Shown: piece by piece, positions 1-7,933 of the stretch
Layout: each line of letters begins with the position of its first letter
Numbering within the stretch: position 1 is the first letter of the stretch
Position numbers and translations under genes: made by a program
DNA from: Deltaproteobacteria bacterium
GTDB taxonomy: Bacteria > JAEEML01
Direction: 5' to 3'
Assembly: GCA_016283195.1 (NCBI GenBank)
Contig: JAEEML010000015.1
Coordinates: 1 to 17,308, forward strand
Length of the DNA: 17,308 nt
Notes under the pieces: generated by a model
Databases searched by the model: none
Seen by the model: the letters and a program-made list of their open reading frames with translations, nothing else
What the model was told of the DNA's origin: nothing

Positions 1-178
1 AGGTAATGTTGTGGCCGTGGGCCCCGGCAAACGGAGCGACGACGGCAAAGTTATCGCCATGTGCGTAAAAGAGGGCGATAATGTGCTCTTTGGCAAATAT
101 GCCGGCACAGAAATCAAAATCGACGGCGCCGATTACCTCATCATGCGCGAAGACGACATCTTGGGTATTATCGAATAA
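1..178 (+). CDS. groES: Co-chaperonin GroES (Hsp10), C-terminal part; 5' end outside window
   Basis: This is the last 58 codons of the GroES co-chaperonin, the heptameric lid that caps GroEL in the cytoplasm and closes the folding chamber. Reading starts at base 2 and ends with TAA at 176-178. The visible part shows typical GroES features: the VAVGPGKR stretch, a short acidic turn, the [14 protein letters not shown] segment and the ending [11 protein letters not shown]. The mobile loop that contacts GroEL and the start codon lie upstream of the window. groEL starts 46 bases downstream on the same strand, the usual groES-groEL operon order. Any heat-shock promoter or CIRCE operator would be upstream and cannot be seen. 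Confidence 0.95.
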   Translation, partial: GNVVAVGPGKRSDDGKVIAMCVKEGDNVLFGKYAGTEIKIDGADYLIMREDDILGIIE

Positions 179-203
179 TTATAGCAGGTTAATCTTTTAA
201 TAA

Positions 204-1886
<1,683 letters not shown>

Positions 1887-1993
1887 GCCGCCCCTAAGCT
1901 TAAGCCCTAAATCCTTTTTTTCGCTAACCATTCCCAATTCTAAGCTTAAAAATCTTTTTAACCCCGCTTAGGGCAAAAGTTTGCAAAATACTA

Positions 1994-2023
1994 CTGGCAT
2001 TACGCTGCTCCATTTACTATAAT
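1994..2023 (+). promoter_or_regulatory. Sigma-70-like promoter for the PilZ-Hsp70 operon
   Basis: A perfect TATAAT -10 box lies at 2018-2023, with CTGGCA (4 of 6 matches to TTGACA) at 1994-1999 and an 18-base spacer. It is placed so that a transcript would begin about 20 bases before the GGAG (2041-2044) and GTG start at 2051. This suggests the Hsp70-nudix-proS group has its own promoter and does not depend only on groESL read-through. Confidence 0.6.
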
Positions 2024-2050
2024 GCGTTCGCCCTTTTGTAGGAGTGAGTC

Positions 2051-4030
2051 GTGAGCGATAACACACCTAATCAACAACTGGCCGTAAAACTGCCTGTAAA
2101 TTCTCTGGAAGAGCTGGCCAAGGCATACGGCCGCCTTTTTTCTGCCAGCGGTTTTTATTTGCCAACCGGGCAATTGCGCCCACTGGGCACATATTTGCCC
2201 TTTAAACTCTTGACCCCCGGCGGCGCTGAGCTTTTATCCGGCATCGGCAAAGTTGTTTGGTCCAAGAGCGCAGCCGAAGCCGGAAGCGGTTTTTTCGGCC
2301 TGGGGCTAAATTATTGCCAATTCTCTCCGGAAATGCTGGAAAAGCTGGAAAAGATTCTGGAACTGGCCGGTATCCCCGGGAAACCTAAGATTGTTCCCAT
2401 ACCGGCTCCTGGTAGTGCTGCCAAAACCCAAGTTGCTAAAAGTTCCAGCAACTTGGTTTTAGGTATTGACCTCGGCACCACCAATTCTGCATGCGCTGTT
2501 GTAAACGACAACGTGCCAATGCTCATTACCCACAATGGTTCCACCACCATTCCTTCTATTGTGGCCATTGATGAAAGCGGCAAAATTCTGGTGGGCCATG
2601 AAGCCAAAATTCAAATGGTGAAAAACCCGGCTACTGCCGTCTATGCTTCCAAGCGCCTTATTGGCCGCAATTTTTACTCGCCGACAGTGCAAACCATGCG
2701 CAAAAGAGTGCATTATGAAGTCTTTAGTTCACCGGAAGGCGAGTGCTGGGTGCGCATTGCCGGCAAAGAATTTTCTTTGGTGCAAATATCTTCGCTCATC
2801 CTTTCCGAATTACGCCGGGTGGCCGAAGAATATTTAAAAACCAAAGTCGAACGCTGCGTCATCTCTGTGCCGGCTTATTACAACGAGGCCCAGCGGCGGG
2901 CGGTGCGCCAGGCCGGCGAACTCTCCGGCATGGAAGTAGTGCGCATTGTCTCTGAGCCCACGGCAGCAGCCATGGCTTATGGCCACAAACTGCCGGCCGA
3001 TAAACGCCTCTTGGTCTATGATATCGGCGGCGGCACCTTTGACGCCTCGCTGCTCGATTTATCGGGCAGCCTCTATGAAGTGGAAGCCACCGGCGGCGAT
3101 AATTTCCTTGGCGGCACCGATTTTGATAACCGCATTTTAGAGAGTGCGCTCGATTACTTAAATAAAAAATACCGCCTGGATTTAAGCGGCCAAACCACTG
3201 CTATGCAGCGGCTAAAACTGGCCTGTGAAGCGGCCAAGTGCCTCTTATCCGATATTACGCAAACCGACATCAGCCTGCCCTATCTCACCACTTATAAAAA
3301 TGAGCGTTTTGATTTTAAAATGCCCTTTAAGCGCGAGGAACTCTATGCCTTAACCGGTGATTTGGTGGATGCCACCATCAGCGTGTGCGACCGGGTATTA
3401 AAAGCCGCCGGCCGCACCACCGACGATATAGATTCCATCCTCCTCGTTGGCGGCCAGAGCCGCTATCCGCTCATTCACGAAAAATTGCGGGAGCGTTTCG
3501 GCAAAAATCCCGATACCCACATCAACCCCGATGAAGCTGTAGCCATCGGCGCGGCCCTTCTTGGCGATAGTGTCGATCGTTTCGACTCGGTGGTACTCAT
3601 TGATGTTCTGCCAATGGCTTTAGGGGTAGCTACAACCGGCGGTAAATTCCAGAGCGTAATTCCCGCTCATGCCAAAATGCCGATAAGCGGCGAGTATAGA
3701 GTAAAAACCGGCAGCGCCAGCACTGAAATGGCTATTTTCCAGGGCGACTCACCGATTGCCTTGCAAAACGAATACCTGGGCACTGTACAAATAGCCGGTC
3801 TCTCTCCAGGCAATCATGAAATTACTCTGCGCTTTAATTTTAACGAAAACGGCCAGCTGGAGCTCACCTATCTGGTTGACGGCCAAAATGAGCGCCCCAT
3901 AAAAATGGTGCCCAGCGATACCCCCGATACTTTAACCAAAAAACTAAATATCGCTCCCGATATGCAGCCCAAGGCGCCGGCCGCCGAAGCCACAAAAGAC
4001 AGCTTCTTTGTGCGCCTTTTCAAGAGGTAA
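2051..4030 (+). CDS. PilZ-like domain fused to a lidless Hsp70 (DnaK-like) protein
   Basis: This 659-residue two-part protein begins with GTG, preceded by GGAG at 2041-2044 with a 6-base spacing. Residues about 10-110 resemble the PilZ-like domain found many times in Myxococcus (the TIGR02266 type): an [10 protein letters not shown] segment, a [15 protein letters not shown] strand pair, GKVVWSK, and a final helix. The usual c-di-GMP RxxxR motif is not evident, so nucleotide binding is doubtful. Residues about 136-510 are an Hsp70 ATPase domain with GIDLGTTNS (138-146), [10 protein letters not shown] (about 302), DIGGGTFD (from 324) and LLVGGQSR (about 465). Residues about 515-615 are the beta substrate-binding domain. 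The helical lid of DnaK is missing and is replaced by a Pro/Ala-rich tail of about 45 residues ending in SFFVRLFKR. It lies in an operon with the nudix gene. It is not the main DnaK; it may be a dedicated chaperone or a regulatory ATPase. Confidence 0.88.
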   Translation: MSDNTPNQQLAVKLPVNSLEELAKAYGRLFSASGFYLPTGQLRPLGTYLPFKLLTPGGAELLSGIGKVVWSKSAAEAGSGFFGLGLNYCQFSPEMLEKLEKILELAGIPGKPKIVPIPAPGSAAKTQVAKSSSNLVLGIDLGTTNSACAVVNDNVPMLITHNGSTTIPSIVAIDESGKILVGHEAKIQMVKNPATAVYASKRLIGRNFYSPTVQTMRKRVHYEVFSSPEGECWVRIAGKEFSLVQISSLILSELRRVAEEYLKTKVERCVISVPAYYNEAQRRAVRQAGELSGMEVVRIVSEPTAAAMAYGHKLPADKRLLVYDIGGGTFDASLLDLSGSLYEVEATGGDNFLGGTDFDNRILESALDYLNKKYRLDLSGQTTAMQRLKLACEAAKCLLSDITQTDISLPYLTTYKNERFDFKMPFKREELYALTGDLVDATISVCDRVLKAAGRTTDDIDSILLVGGQSRYPLIHEKLRERFGKNPDTHINPDEAVAIGAALLGDSVDRFDSVVLIDVLPMALGVATTGGKFQSVIPAHAKMPISGEYRVKTGSASTEMAIFQGDSPIALQNEYLGTVQIAGLSPGNHEITLRFNFNENGQLELTYLVDGQNERPIKMVPSDTPDTLTKKLNIAPDMQPKAPAAEATKDSFFVRLFKR

Positions 4031-4035
4031 AAAGC

Positions 4036-4434
4036 ATGACTACTTATCGCAATCCTTACCCCACAGCCGATATAATTATCGAACGGCCGGAGGGTATTGT
4101 CTTTATTGAGCGCCAAAATCCCCCTTACGGCTTTGCCCTGCCCGGCGGCTTCATTGAATACGGCGAAAGTGCCGAAGACGCCGCCCGCCGGGAGGCCAAA
4201 GAGGAGACCGGCCTCGATGTAACTCTAACTCGCCTTTTGGGCGTTTATTCCGACCCAAACCGCGACCCGCGCCACCACACACTTTCTGTTGTTTATGTAG
4301 CTACAGCCGAGGGTGAGCCTATGGCCGGCGACGATGCTAAAAATCTAATCGTGGCCGATCCCAATAATCCCCCGGCGCCGCTCGCTTTCGATCATGCCAA
4401 AATTGTGGAAGATTATTTAAAAAGCCGCAAATAA
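4036..4434 (+). CDS. Nudix hydrolase, ADP-ribose pyrophosphatase-like
   Basis: This 132-residue cytoplasmic Nudix enzyme hydrolyses nucleoside diphosphates linked to another moiety. It carries an intact Nudix box from G38 to G59: G38, E44, R52-E53, E56-E57 and G59 match GX5EX7REUXEEXGU exactly, so metal-dependent catalysis is expected. The N-terminal pattern ([10 protein letters not shown], then [16 protein letters not shown]) resembles small ADP-ribose pyrophosphatases of archaea and bacteria, which is the best guess for the substrate, but the substrate cannot be proven from sequence. The ATG is only 5 bases after the Hsp70 stop, and the AAGAGG serving as its ribosome binding site overlaps the end of that gene, which implies translational coupling. 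proS follows 27 bases later. Confidence 0.9.
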   Translation: MTTYRNPYPTADIIIERPEGIVFIERQNPPYGFALPGGFIEYGESAEDAARREAKEETGLDVTLTRLLGVYSDPNRDPRHHTLSVVYVATAEGEPMAGDDAKNLIVADPNNPPAPLAFDHAKIVEDYLKSRK

Positions 4435-4461
4435 ATTTTTTTGCCAAAAAAGAGGAAAAAT

Positions 4462-5907
4462 ATGGACGACAAAGAGGTTATAACCCCGAGAAGTAAAGAT
4501 TATTCACAGTGGTACCTGGATGTGGTACGCGCCGCCGATATGGCCGAGGTGGCCGAGGTAGTAAAAGGCTGTATGGTGATTAAACCGCACGGCTACGCTA
4601 TTTGGGAAAAAATCCAGCGCGAGCTCGATGATCGCTTTAAAGCGACCGGCCATCATAATGCCTATTTTCCGCTCCTCATCCCCGAGAGCTTTATGCGCAA
4701 AGAAGCCGACCATGTGGAGGGCTTTGCCCCGGAAGTGGCGGTTGTCACCCATGCCGGCGGCAAAAAGCTGGAAGAGCCTTATGTCATTCGCCCAACCAGC
4801 GAAACCATCATCGGCTACTTTTTTGCCAAATGGATTGAGAGCTGGCGCGATTTGCCCTTAAAAGTTAATCAATGGGCCAATGTTATGCGCTGGGAGATGC
4901 GTACCCGCCTATTTTTGCGCACCGGCGAGTTTTTGTGGCAGGAGGGGCACACCGCCCACGATAACCACGAAGAGGCCAAAGAAGAAGTAATGCGCATGCT
5001 GGATGTCTATGCCGATTTTGCCGAAAATGTCATGGCTATGCCGGTGATAAAAGGACAAAAGAGCGAGCATGAAAAATTTGCCGGCGCTGTCTCTACTTTT
5101 TGCATCGAAGCTATGATGCAAGACGGCAAAGCCCTCCAGGCCGGCACCAGCCACGATTTGGGCCAAAATTTCGGCAAAGCCTTTGATGTTACCTTCCAAA
5201 ATAAAGAAGGCAAGCTCGATTATGTCTGGCAGACCTCTTGGGGCGTCTCAACCCGCCTCATCGGCGGCCTCATTATGACTCACTCGGACGATAACGGCCT
5301 GGTATTGCCGCCAAAACTCGCCCCCATCCAGGCAGTAATTATCCCCGTTTGCCAAAAAGAGGCCGATAAAGAGCGGGTGATGGCGGCGGCAAATGCCCTC
5401 TTTAGCGAGCTGAAAGGCGCCGGCGTGGCGGTGAAACTTGACGACCGCGACTACCTGCGCCCCGGTGCCAAATATTACGAATGGGAGCGCAAAGGTGTCT
5501 GCCTGCGCATAGAACTCGGCCCCAAAGATTTGGATAAAAACCAAGTGGTCATCAAGGGGCGCATCGCCGAGAAGAAGGAATTCATCCCCCGCGAAAATGC
5601 CCTAAATGTGGTACTCAATATGCTGGCCGATATGCAAAAAGAGCTCTTAAGCCGGGCTAAAGCCTACCGCGATGCCAATATTGTGAGCGATATAGCGGAT
5701 TACAAGGGCCTCTCTGACCTCTTTGCCAAAGAGAACAAATTTGTCTATGCCAACTGGTGCGGGAGCCCGGCCTGCGAAGCCAAAATCCAAGAAGAAAATA
5801 AAGCTACTATCCGCTGCATTCCCCTTATTGGCAGCGAGCCCACCGGCCCCTGCGTCTGCTGCGGCGGAGAGGGCAAACACCGCGTCTATATTGCCAAATC
5901 GTACTGA
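4462..5907 (+). CDS. proS: Prolyl-tRNA synthetase, archaeal/eukaryotic-type (type 3)
   Basis: This gene encodes the 481-residue class II synthetase that charges tRNA-Pro with proline in the cytoplasm. I chose ATG 4462, because AGAGG at 4451-4455 sits 6 bases before it; an in-frame TTG at 4441 would put the Shine-Dalgarno sequence inside the gene. Class II motif 2 starts at R143 ([15 protein letters not shown], then WQEGHTAH), and motif 3 is [19 protein letters not shown] from G261. An anticodon-binding domain follows, with a C-terminal zinc domain holding C433, C438, C464 and C467. To my recollection this spacing is that of the Thermus enzyme. The chain ends in Tyr, as is typical of this type. 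The large editing insertion of the E. coli-type (type 1) enzyme is absent. It is the last gene of the Hsp70-nudix-proS group. Confidence 0.96.
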   Translation: MDDKEVITPRSKDYSQWYLDVVRAADMAEVAEVVKGCMVIKPHGYAIWEKIQRELDDRFKATGHHNAYFPLLIPESFMRKEADHVEGFAPEVAVVTHAGGKKLEEPYVIRPTSETIIGYFFAKWIESWRDLPLKVNQWANVMRWEMRTRLFLRTGEFLWQEGHTAHDNHEEAKEEVMRMLDVYADFAENVMAMPVIKGQKSEHEKFAGAVSTFCIEAMMQDGKALQAGTSHDLGQNFGKAFDVTFQNKEGKLDYVWQTSWGVSTRLIGGLIMTHSDDNGLVLPPKLAPIQAVIIPVCQKEADKERVMAAANALFSELKGAGVAVKLDDRDYLRPGAKYYEWERKGVCLRIELGPKDLDKNQVVIKGRIAEKKEFIPRENALNVVLNMLADMQKELLSRAKAYRDANIVSDIADYKGLSDLFAKENKFVYANWCGSPACEAKIQEENKATIRCIPLIGSEPTGPCVCCGGEGKHRVYIAKSY

Positions 5908-5930
5908 TTAACCGCCATAAGTTACCGGCC

Positions 5931-5946
5931 GCTGCCAAGCGGCAGC
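5931..5946 (+). terminator. Short GC-rich hairpin after proS, possible weak terminator
   Basis: A perfect 6-bp stem, GCTGCC (5931-5936) and GGCAGC (5941-5946), surrounds an AAGC loop 23 bases after the proS stop codon. An alternative register, GCCGCT/AGCGGC, overlaps it. No T run follows (the next bases are AAATAACTAC), so it is not a classical intrinsic terminator. It may still act as a 3' end or with Rho. Confidence 0.35.
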
Positions 5947-6027
5947 AAATAACTACTTGCTAAATAGTTGCCATTTGGACTATTAGATATGATTGAGTTT
6001 GTTTTGTTCGTTTGATTTTACGAATAA

Positions 6028-6035
6028 AAGGAGGT
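6028..6035 (+). promoter_or_regulatory. Strong Shine-Dalgarno that fixes the lipoprotein start
   Basis: AAGGAGGT at 6028-6035 is a full match to the anti-16S sequence and sits 5 bases before ATG 6041. It rules out the longer in-frame start near 5993, which would put this site inside the coding region and bury the signal peptide. It suggests strong translation. Confidence 0.85.
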
Positions 6036-6040
6036 TCAAA

Positions 6041-7441
6041 ATGAAGAAAACAGCTTTAATATTGTCGCTCGCTTTGGCGCTTTCGACCGCCAGCGGGTGT
6101 AAAGACGAAAAGAACAATGGGTCGAACAACAACAACAACAACAACCAGCAACAGAACAACAACAACAAGCCAAAAGAGGATGTTGGTTTTTGTGCCGAGC
6201 TTACCGATTTTCCCCAAGCTATGTGCTTTAAGAACGGCGATGAGTGCGACAAAGTCGGTGCTAAAACTACCAGGTGTTCAAGCGAGGAGAGTACCACAGA
6301 GCCTGGAACTTTAAAGTGGTACTCGGATACATATGTGTGCGTGGCCAGTAATAAAGGCAACGTCTTTGCTTATAGCGGTGATTACAAATCTTGTGAAAAC
6401 GGTTGCGATGAAAGCACCGGCCTCTGCAATGGCAGCAAAAAGGCCAAAAGCATAGCCCCGGTAGTCGATGCCAATAGCGATGCCAATAGCGATGCTAATA
6501 GTGATGCTAATAGCGATACCCCAAGCGGCAAAATCAAAGCGGGCGACCCCTGCAATATTGAAACAGATGATGATATTTGCCAAGATAACAAGGCCTATTA
6601 CTGCTCTTCGAATGGCTGGACTTTAGATGCCGACTGTTCTGATGCCCAAAAGTATGGCGCCGGCATGCAATGCGCTGTATTTGAAGAATTAGTGTTCATC
6701 TTCACGATGCCGGTAGCCGGTTGTCATAAACCTTGTAACCAAGGTGACCCGAGCATTGGCGGCTGCGCTCTTGATGAAGAAGCGTCTGCAGAGTATGGTG
6801 AACTTATATATTCAGCTGATGTCTCTACCTGCTCACAAGCTATGAATGACGGCAAATATTATTATGCTGAGACCAATGAGTACTGTGAGCATGGTTGTAC
6901 AGCCGATAACAAAGCCTGCCTCATGTATGACCCGGATGAAGGTAACGATTGCGAATATGGCGACTATGTTGAGCGCTGTAACGAAGAAGGCTATGTCGTC
7001 TACTGCTACCCAGGCATGTTCGGCGACACTGTTGTTGCCACGAAGTGCGATACCGGTTATTCCTGCCGTAAAATGGCCGATGAAAACTATGCCGATTGCA
7101 CCAAACCTTGTACCGAAAACAGTGACGTTAATTTTGATTGCGCAGATTATACCAAAGACTATGGTTTGCACCTTCTGATCGATTCATCTTGCGTTAAAAC
7201 TACTAATGGCGATTGGGCACTATTCCATGATGATGAAGAGCCGGAATATTGCTCCAGCTGTGCCGACGGCAAATGCACTATTACCGATGCCGATAAGGGC
7301 ATTAGCGCCAAAGCCGGTGCCGCTTGCAATCCGTATCTGTTCGCCCAAAGATGTGACGCTGATATGGCTATGCTCTGCAACACCAACGAAGCTGAAACTG
7401 CTTATGAAGTGCAAGGAATAGACTGCACAAAAATCAAATAG
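6041..7441 (+). CDS. Secreted Cys-rich lipoprotein with repeated modules
   Basis: This 466-residue protein has a lipoprotein signal peptide. A basic MKK start and a hydrophobic core run into ASGC, with Cys20 the likely lipidated residue; the -3 Ala is slightly atypical. A low-complexity spacer follows (Asn29-35, Gln36-38, Asn39-42), fitting a surface anchor. The mature chain has about 37 Cys including Cys20, which suggests many disulphides outside the cytoplasm. A Cys module is repeated: C171-x8-C-x7-C-x10-C, C304-x8-C-x8-C-x13-C and C429-x8-C-x7-C-x15-C. The first two continue with C-x3-C-x9-C (KP before the second Cys) and a short Cys cluster. A DANS x4 linker (143-158) precedes the first module. 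I recognise no enzyme motif. The function is unknown; adhesion or cell-surface structure is a guess. Similar Cys-rich lipoproteins are frequent in Myxococcota-like genomes. Confidence 0.85.
   Translation: MKKTALILSLALALSTASGCKDEKNNGSNNNNNNNQQQNNNNKPKEDVGFCAELTDFPQAMCFKNGDECDKVGAKTTRCSSEESTTEPGTLKWYSDTYVCVASNKGNVFAYSGDYKSCENGCDESTGLCNGSKKAKSIAPVVDANSDANSDANSDANSDTPSGKIKAGDPCNIETDDDICQDNKAYYCSSNGWTLDADCSDAQKYGAGMQCAVFEELVFIFTMPVAGCHKPCNQGDPSIGGCALDEEASAEYGELIYSADVSTCSQAMNDGKYYYAETNEYCEHGCTADNKACLMYDPDEGNDCEYGDYVERCNEEGYVVYCYPGMFGDTVVATKCDTGYSCRKMADENYADCTKPCTENSDVNFDCADYTKDYGLHLLIDSSCVKTTNGDWALFHDDEEPEYCSSCADGKCTITDADKGISAKAGAACNPYLFAQRCDADMAMLCNTNEAETAYEVQGIDCTKIK
6125..6166 (+). repeat. AAC trinucleotide tract coding Asn/Gln spacer
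   Basis: Seven consecutive AAC codons (6125-6145), then CAG CAA CAG, then four more AAC codons (6155-6166). The tract codes for the Asn/Gln spacer right after the lipidation site of the Cys-rich lipoprotein. Because the unit is 3 bases, changes in copy number would keep the frame and alter only the spacer length. Confidence 0.95.
6467..6514 (+). repeat. Four tandem 12-base repeats coding DANS
   Basis: The unit GATGCCAATAGC occurs twice exactly (6467-6478 and 6479-6490). It then appears as GATGCTAATAGT (6491-6502) and GATGCTAATAGC (6503-6514), followed by a partial GATACC. It codes DANS-DANS-DANS-DANS-DT, a hydrophilic linker between the N-terminal Cys region and the first repeated module of the lipoprotein. 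Differences between units are silent third-position changes only. Confidence 0.95.
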
Positions 7442-7487
7442 TTTTCTCCTCCGCTGCTAAAAAAAATAATCTCCACAAAAAAAAGTC

Positions 7488-7514
7488 TTGACAAGCCAAA
7501 ACTCTTAGTATAGA
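7488..7514 (+). promoter_or_regulatory. Promoter of the tRNA-Asp/tRNA-Ala cluster
   Basis: A perfect TTGACA (7488-7493) lies upstream of TATAGA (7509-7514). The 15-base spacer is shorter than ideal. The next bases are a GC-rich discriminator (AGAGGCCTCACC), as in stable-RNA promoters under stringent control. A start near 7521 would leave a short leader before the first tRNA at 7534. An A-rich tract just upstream (7459-7484) could act as an UP element. Confidence 0.6.
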
Positions 7515-7533
7515 AGAGGCCTCACCAACTGAC

Positions 7534-7610
7534 GGGGTAGTAGTTAAGTTGGTTATAACGACGGCCTGTCACGCCGTAGGCCGCGGGTTCGAGTCCCGTC
7601 TGCCCCGCCA
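7534..7610 (+). tRNA. tRNA-Asp (GTC), copy 1
   Basis: This is a complete 77-base cloverleaf including encoded CCA. The acceptor GGGGTAG pairs with CTGCCCC and the discriminator is G. The D stem is GTTA/TAAC, the anticodon stem ACGGC/GCCGT, and the loop CTGTCAC carries GTC at 7568-7570. The T arm is GCGGG-TTCGAGT-CCCGT. It is identical to the second copy 113 bases downstream. Confidence 0.97.
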
Positions 7611-7646
7611 TTTTTCCTCAGTTGGTTGTTCTTTTTAATCTGCTAC

Positions 7647-7723
7647 GGGGTAGTAGTTAAGTTGGTTATAACGACGGCCTGTCACGCCGTAGGCCGCGGG
7701 TTCGAGTCCCGTCTGCCCCGCCA
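7647..7723 (+). tRNA. tRNA-Asp (GTC), copy 2
   Basis: This is an exact second copy of the preceding tRNA-Asp, with anticodon GTC at 7681-7683 and encoded CCA at 7721-7723. A 36-base spacer separates it from copy 1. The identity reaches slightly beyond both gene ends. Confidence 0.97.
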
Positions 7724-7753
7724 TTTTTCCCTTTCTGGATGTATTCCATAAGT

Positions 7754-7829
7754 GGGGCTGTAGCTCAGTTGGGAGAGCGCGGCGTTCGCAATGCTGAGGT
7801 CGAGAGTTCAAACCTCTTCAGCTCCACCA
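7754..7829 (+). tRNA. tRNA-Ala (CGC)
   Basis: This 76-base cloverleaf has acceptor GGGGCTG pairing with CAGCTCC, discriminator A and encoded CCA. The D stem is GCTC/GAGC. The anticodon stem CGGCG/TGCTG contains two G-T wobbles, and the loop TTCGCAA carries CGC at 7787-7789, reading alanine GCG codons. The T arm is GAGAG-TTCAAAC-CTCTT. It is probably cotranscribed with the tRNA-Asp copies; a six-base T run (7832-7837) follows, but without an extra hairpin. Confidence 0.95.
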
Positions 7830-7864
7830 ATTTTTTCTCATAATAATAATTACGCCAATTTTGA

Positions 7865-7894
7865 TTGACAAATAAGCCCTTTTCCCCACATATT
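7865..7894 (+). promoter_or_regulatory. Possible promoter of the C69 dipeptidase
   Basis: TTGACA (7865-7870) is a perfect -35 box. With an 18-base spacer it leads to CATATT (7889-7894), 4 of 6 to the -10 consensus. A transcript would begin near 7901, right at the stem-loop that covers the ribosome binding site. The -10 match is only moderate. Confidence 0.45.
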
Positions 7895-7895
7895 G

Positions 7896-7925
7896 CCTCC
7901 TTTGTGCTAAAGGCACAAAAGGGAG
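7896..7925 (+). promoter_or_regulatory. Leader hairpin enclosing the Shine-Dalgarno of the dipeptidase gene
   Basis: TTTGTGC (7901-7907) pairs perfectly with GCACAAA (7913-7919) around a 5-base loop. Just outside, CCTCC (7896-7900) can pair with the Shine-Dalgarno GGGAG (7921-7925), allowing small bulges. The stem is followed by coding sequence, not by a T run, so it is not a terminator. It could limit translation initiation at ATG 7934, if the transcript includes the CCTCC side. Confidence 0.5.
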
Positions 7926-7933
7926 TAAGCACC

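Larger units (their letters stand above)
7532..7731 (+). repeat. Direct duplication containing the two tRNA-Asp genes
   Basis: The segment 7532-7618 recurs as 7645-7731 with no difference. The identity covers the whole tRNA gene, two bases (AC) before it and TTTTTCC after the CCA. The spacer sequences outside are unrelated. This fits a tandem gene duplication kept uniform by recent origin or gene conversion. Confidence 0.9.

Noticed and set aside
1994-2010. Sigma-54 promoter (CTGGCA followed by TGCT)
   Set aside because: The GG-to-GC spacing is one base short of the sigma-54 requirement, and a perfect TATAAT just downstream gives a better sigma-70 explanation.
5968-5993. Promoter for the Cys-rich lipoprotein (TTGCCA with TATGAT)
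   Set aside because: The spacer is only 14 bases; an alternative pair, TTGCTA (5957-5962) and TATTAG (5981-5986) with 18 bases, has a weak -10. A promoter is probably in this region but I cannot place it.
7532-7731. CRISPR-like direct repeats
   Set aside because: There are only two units, each a complete tRNA-Asp cloverleaf; no further repeats, no spacers of regular size and no cas genes.
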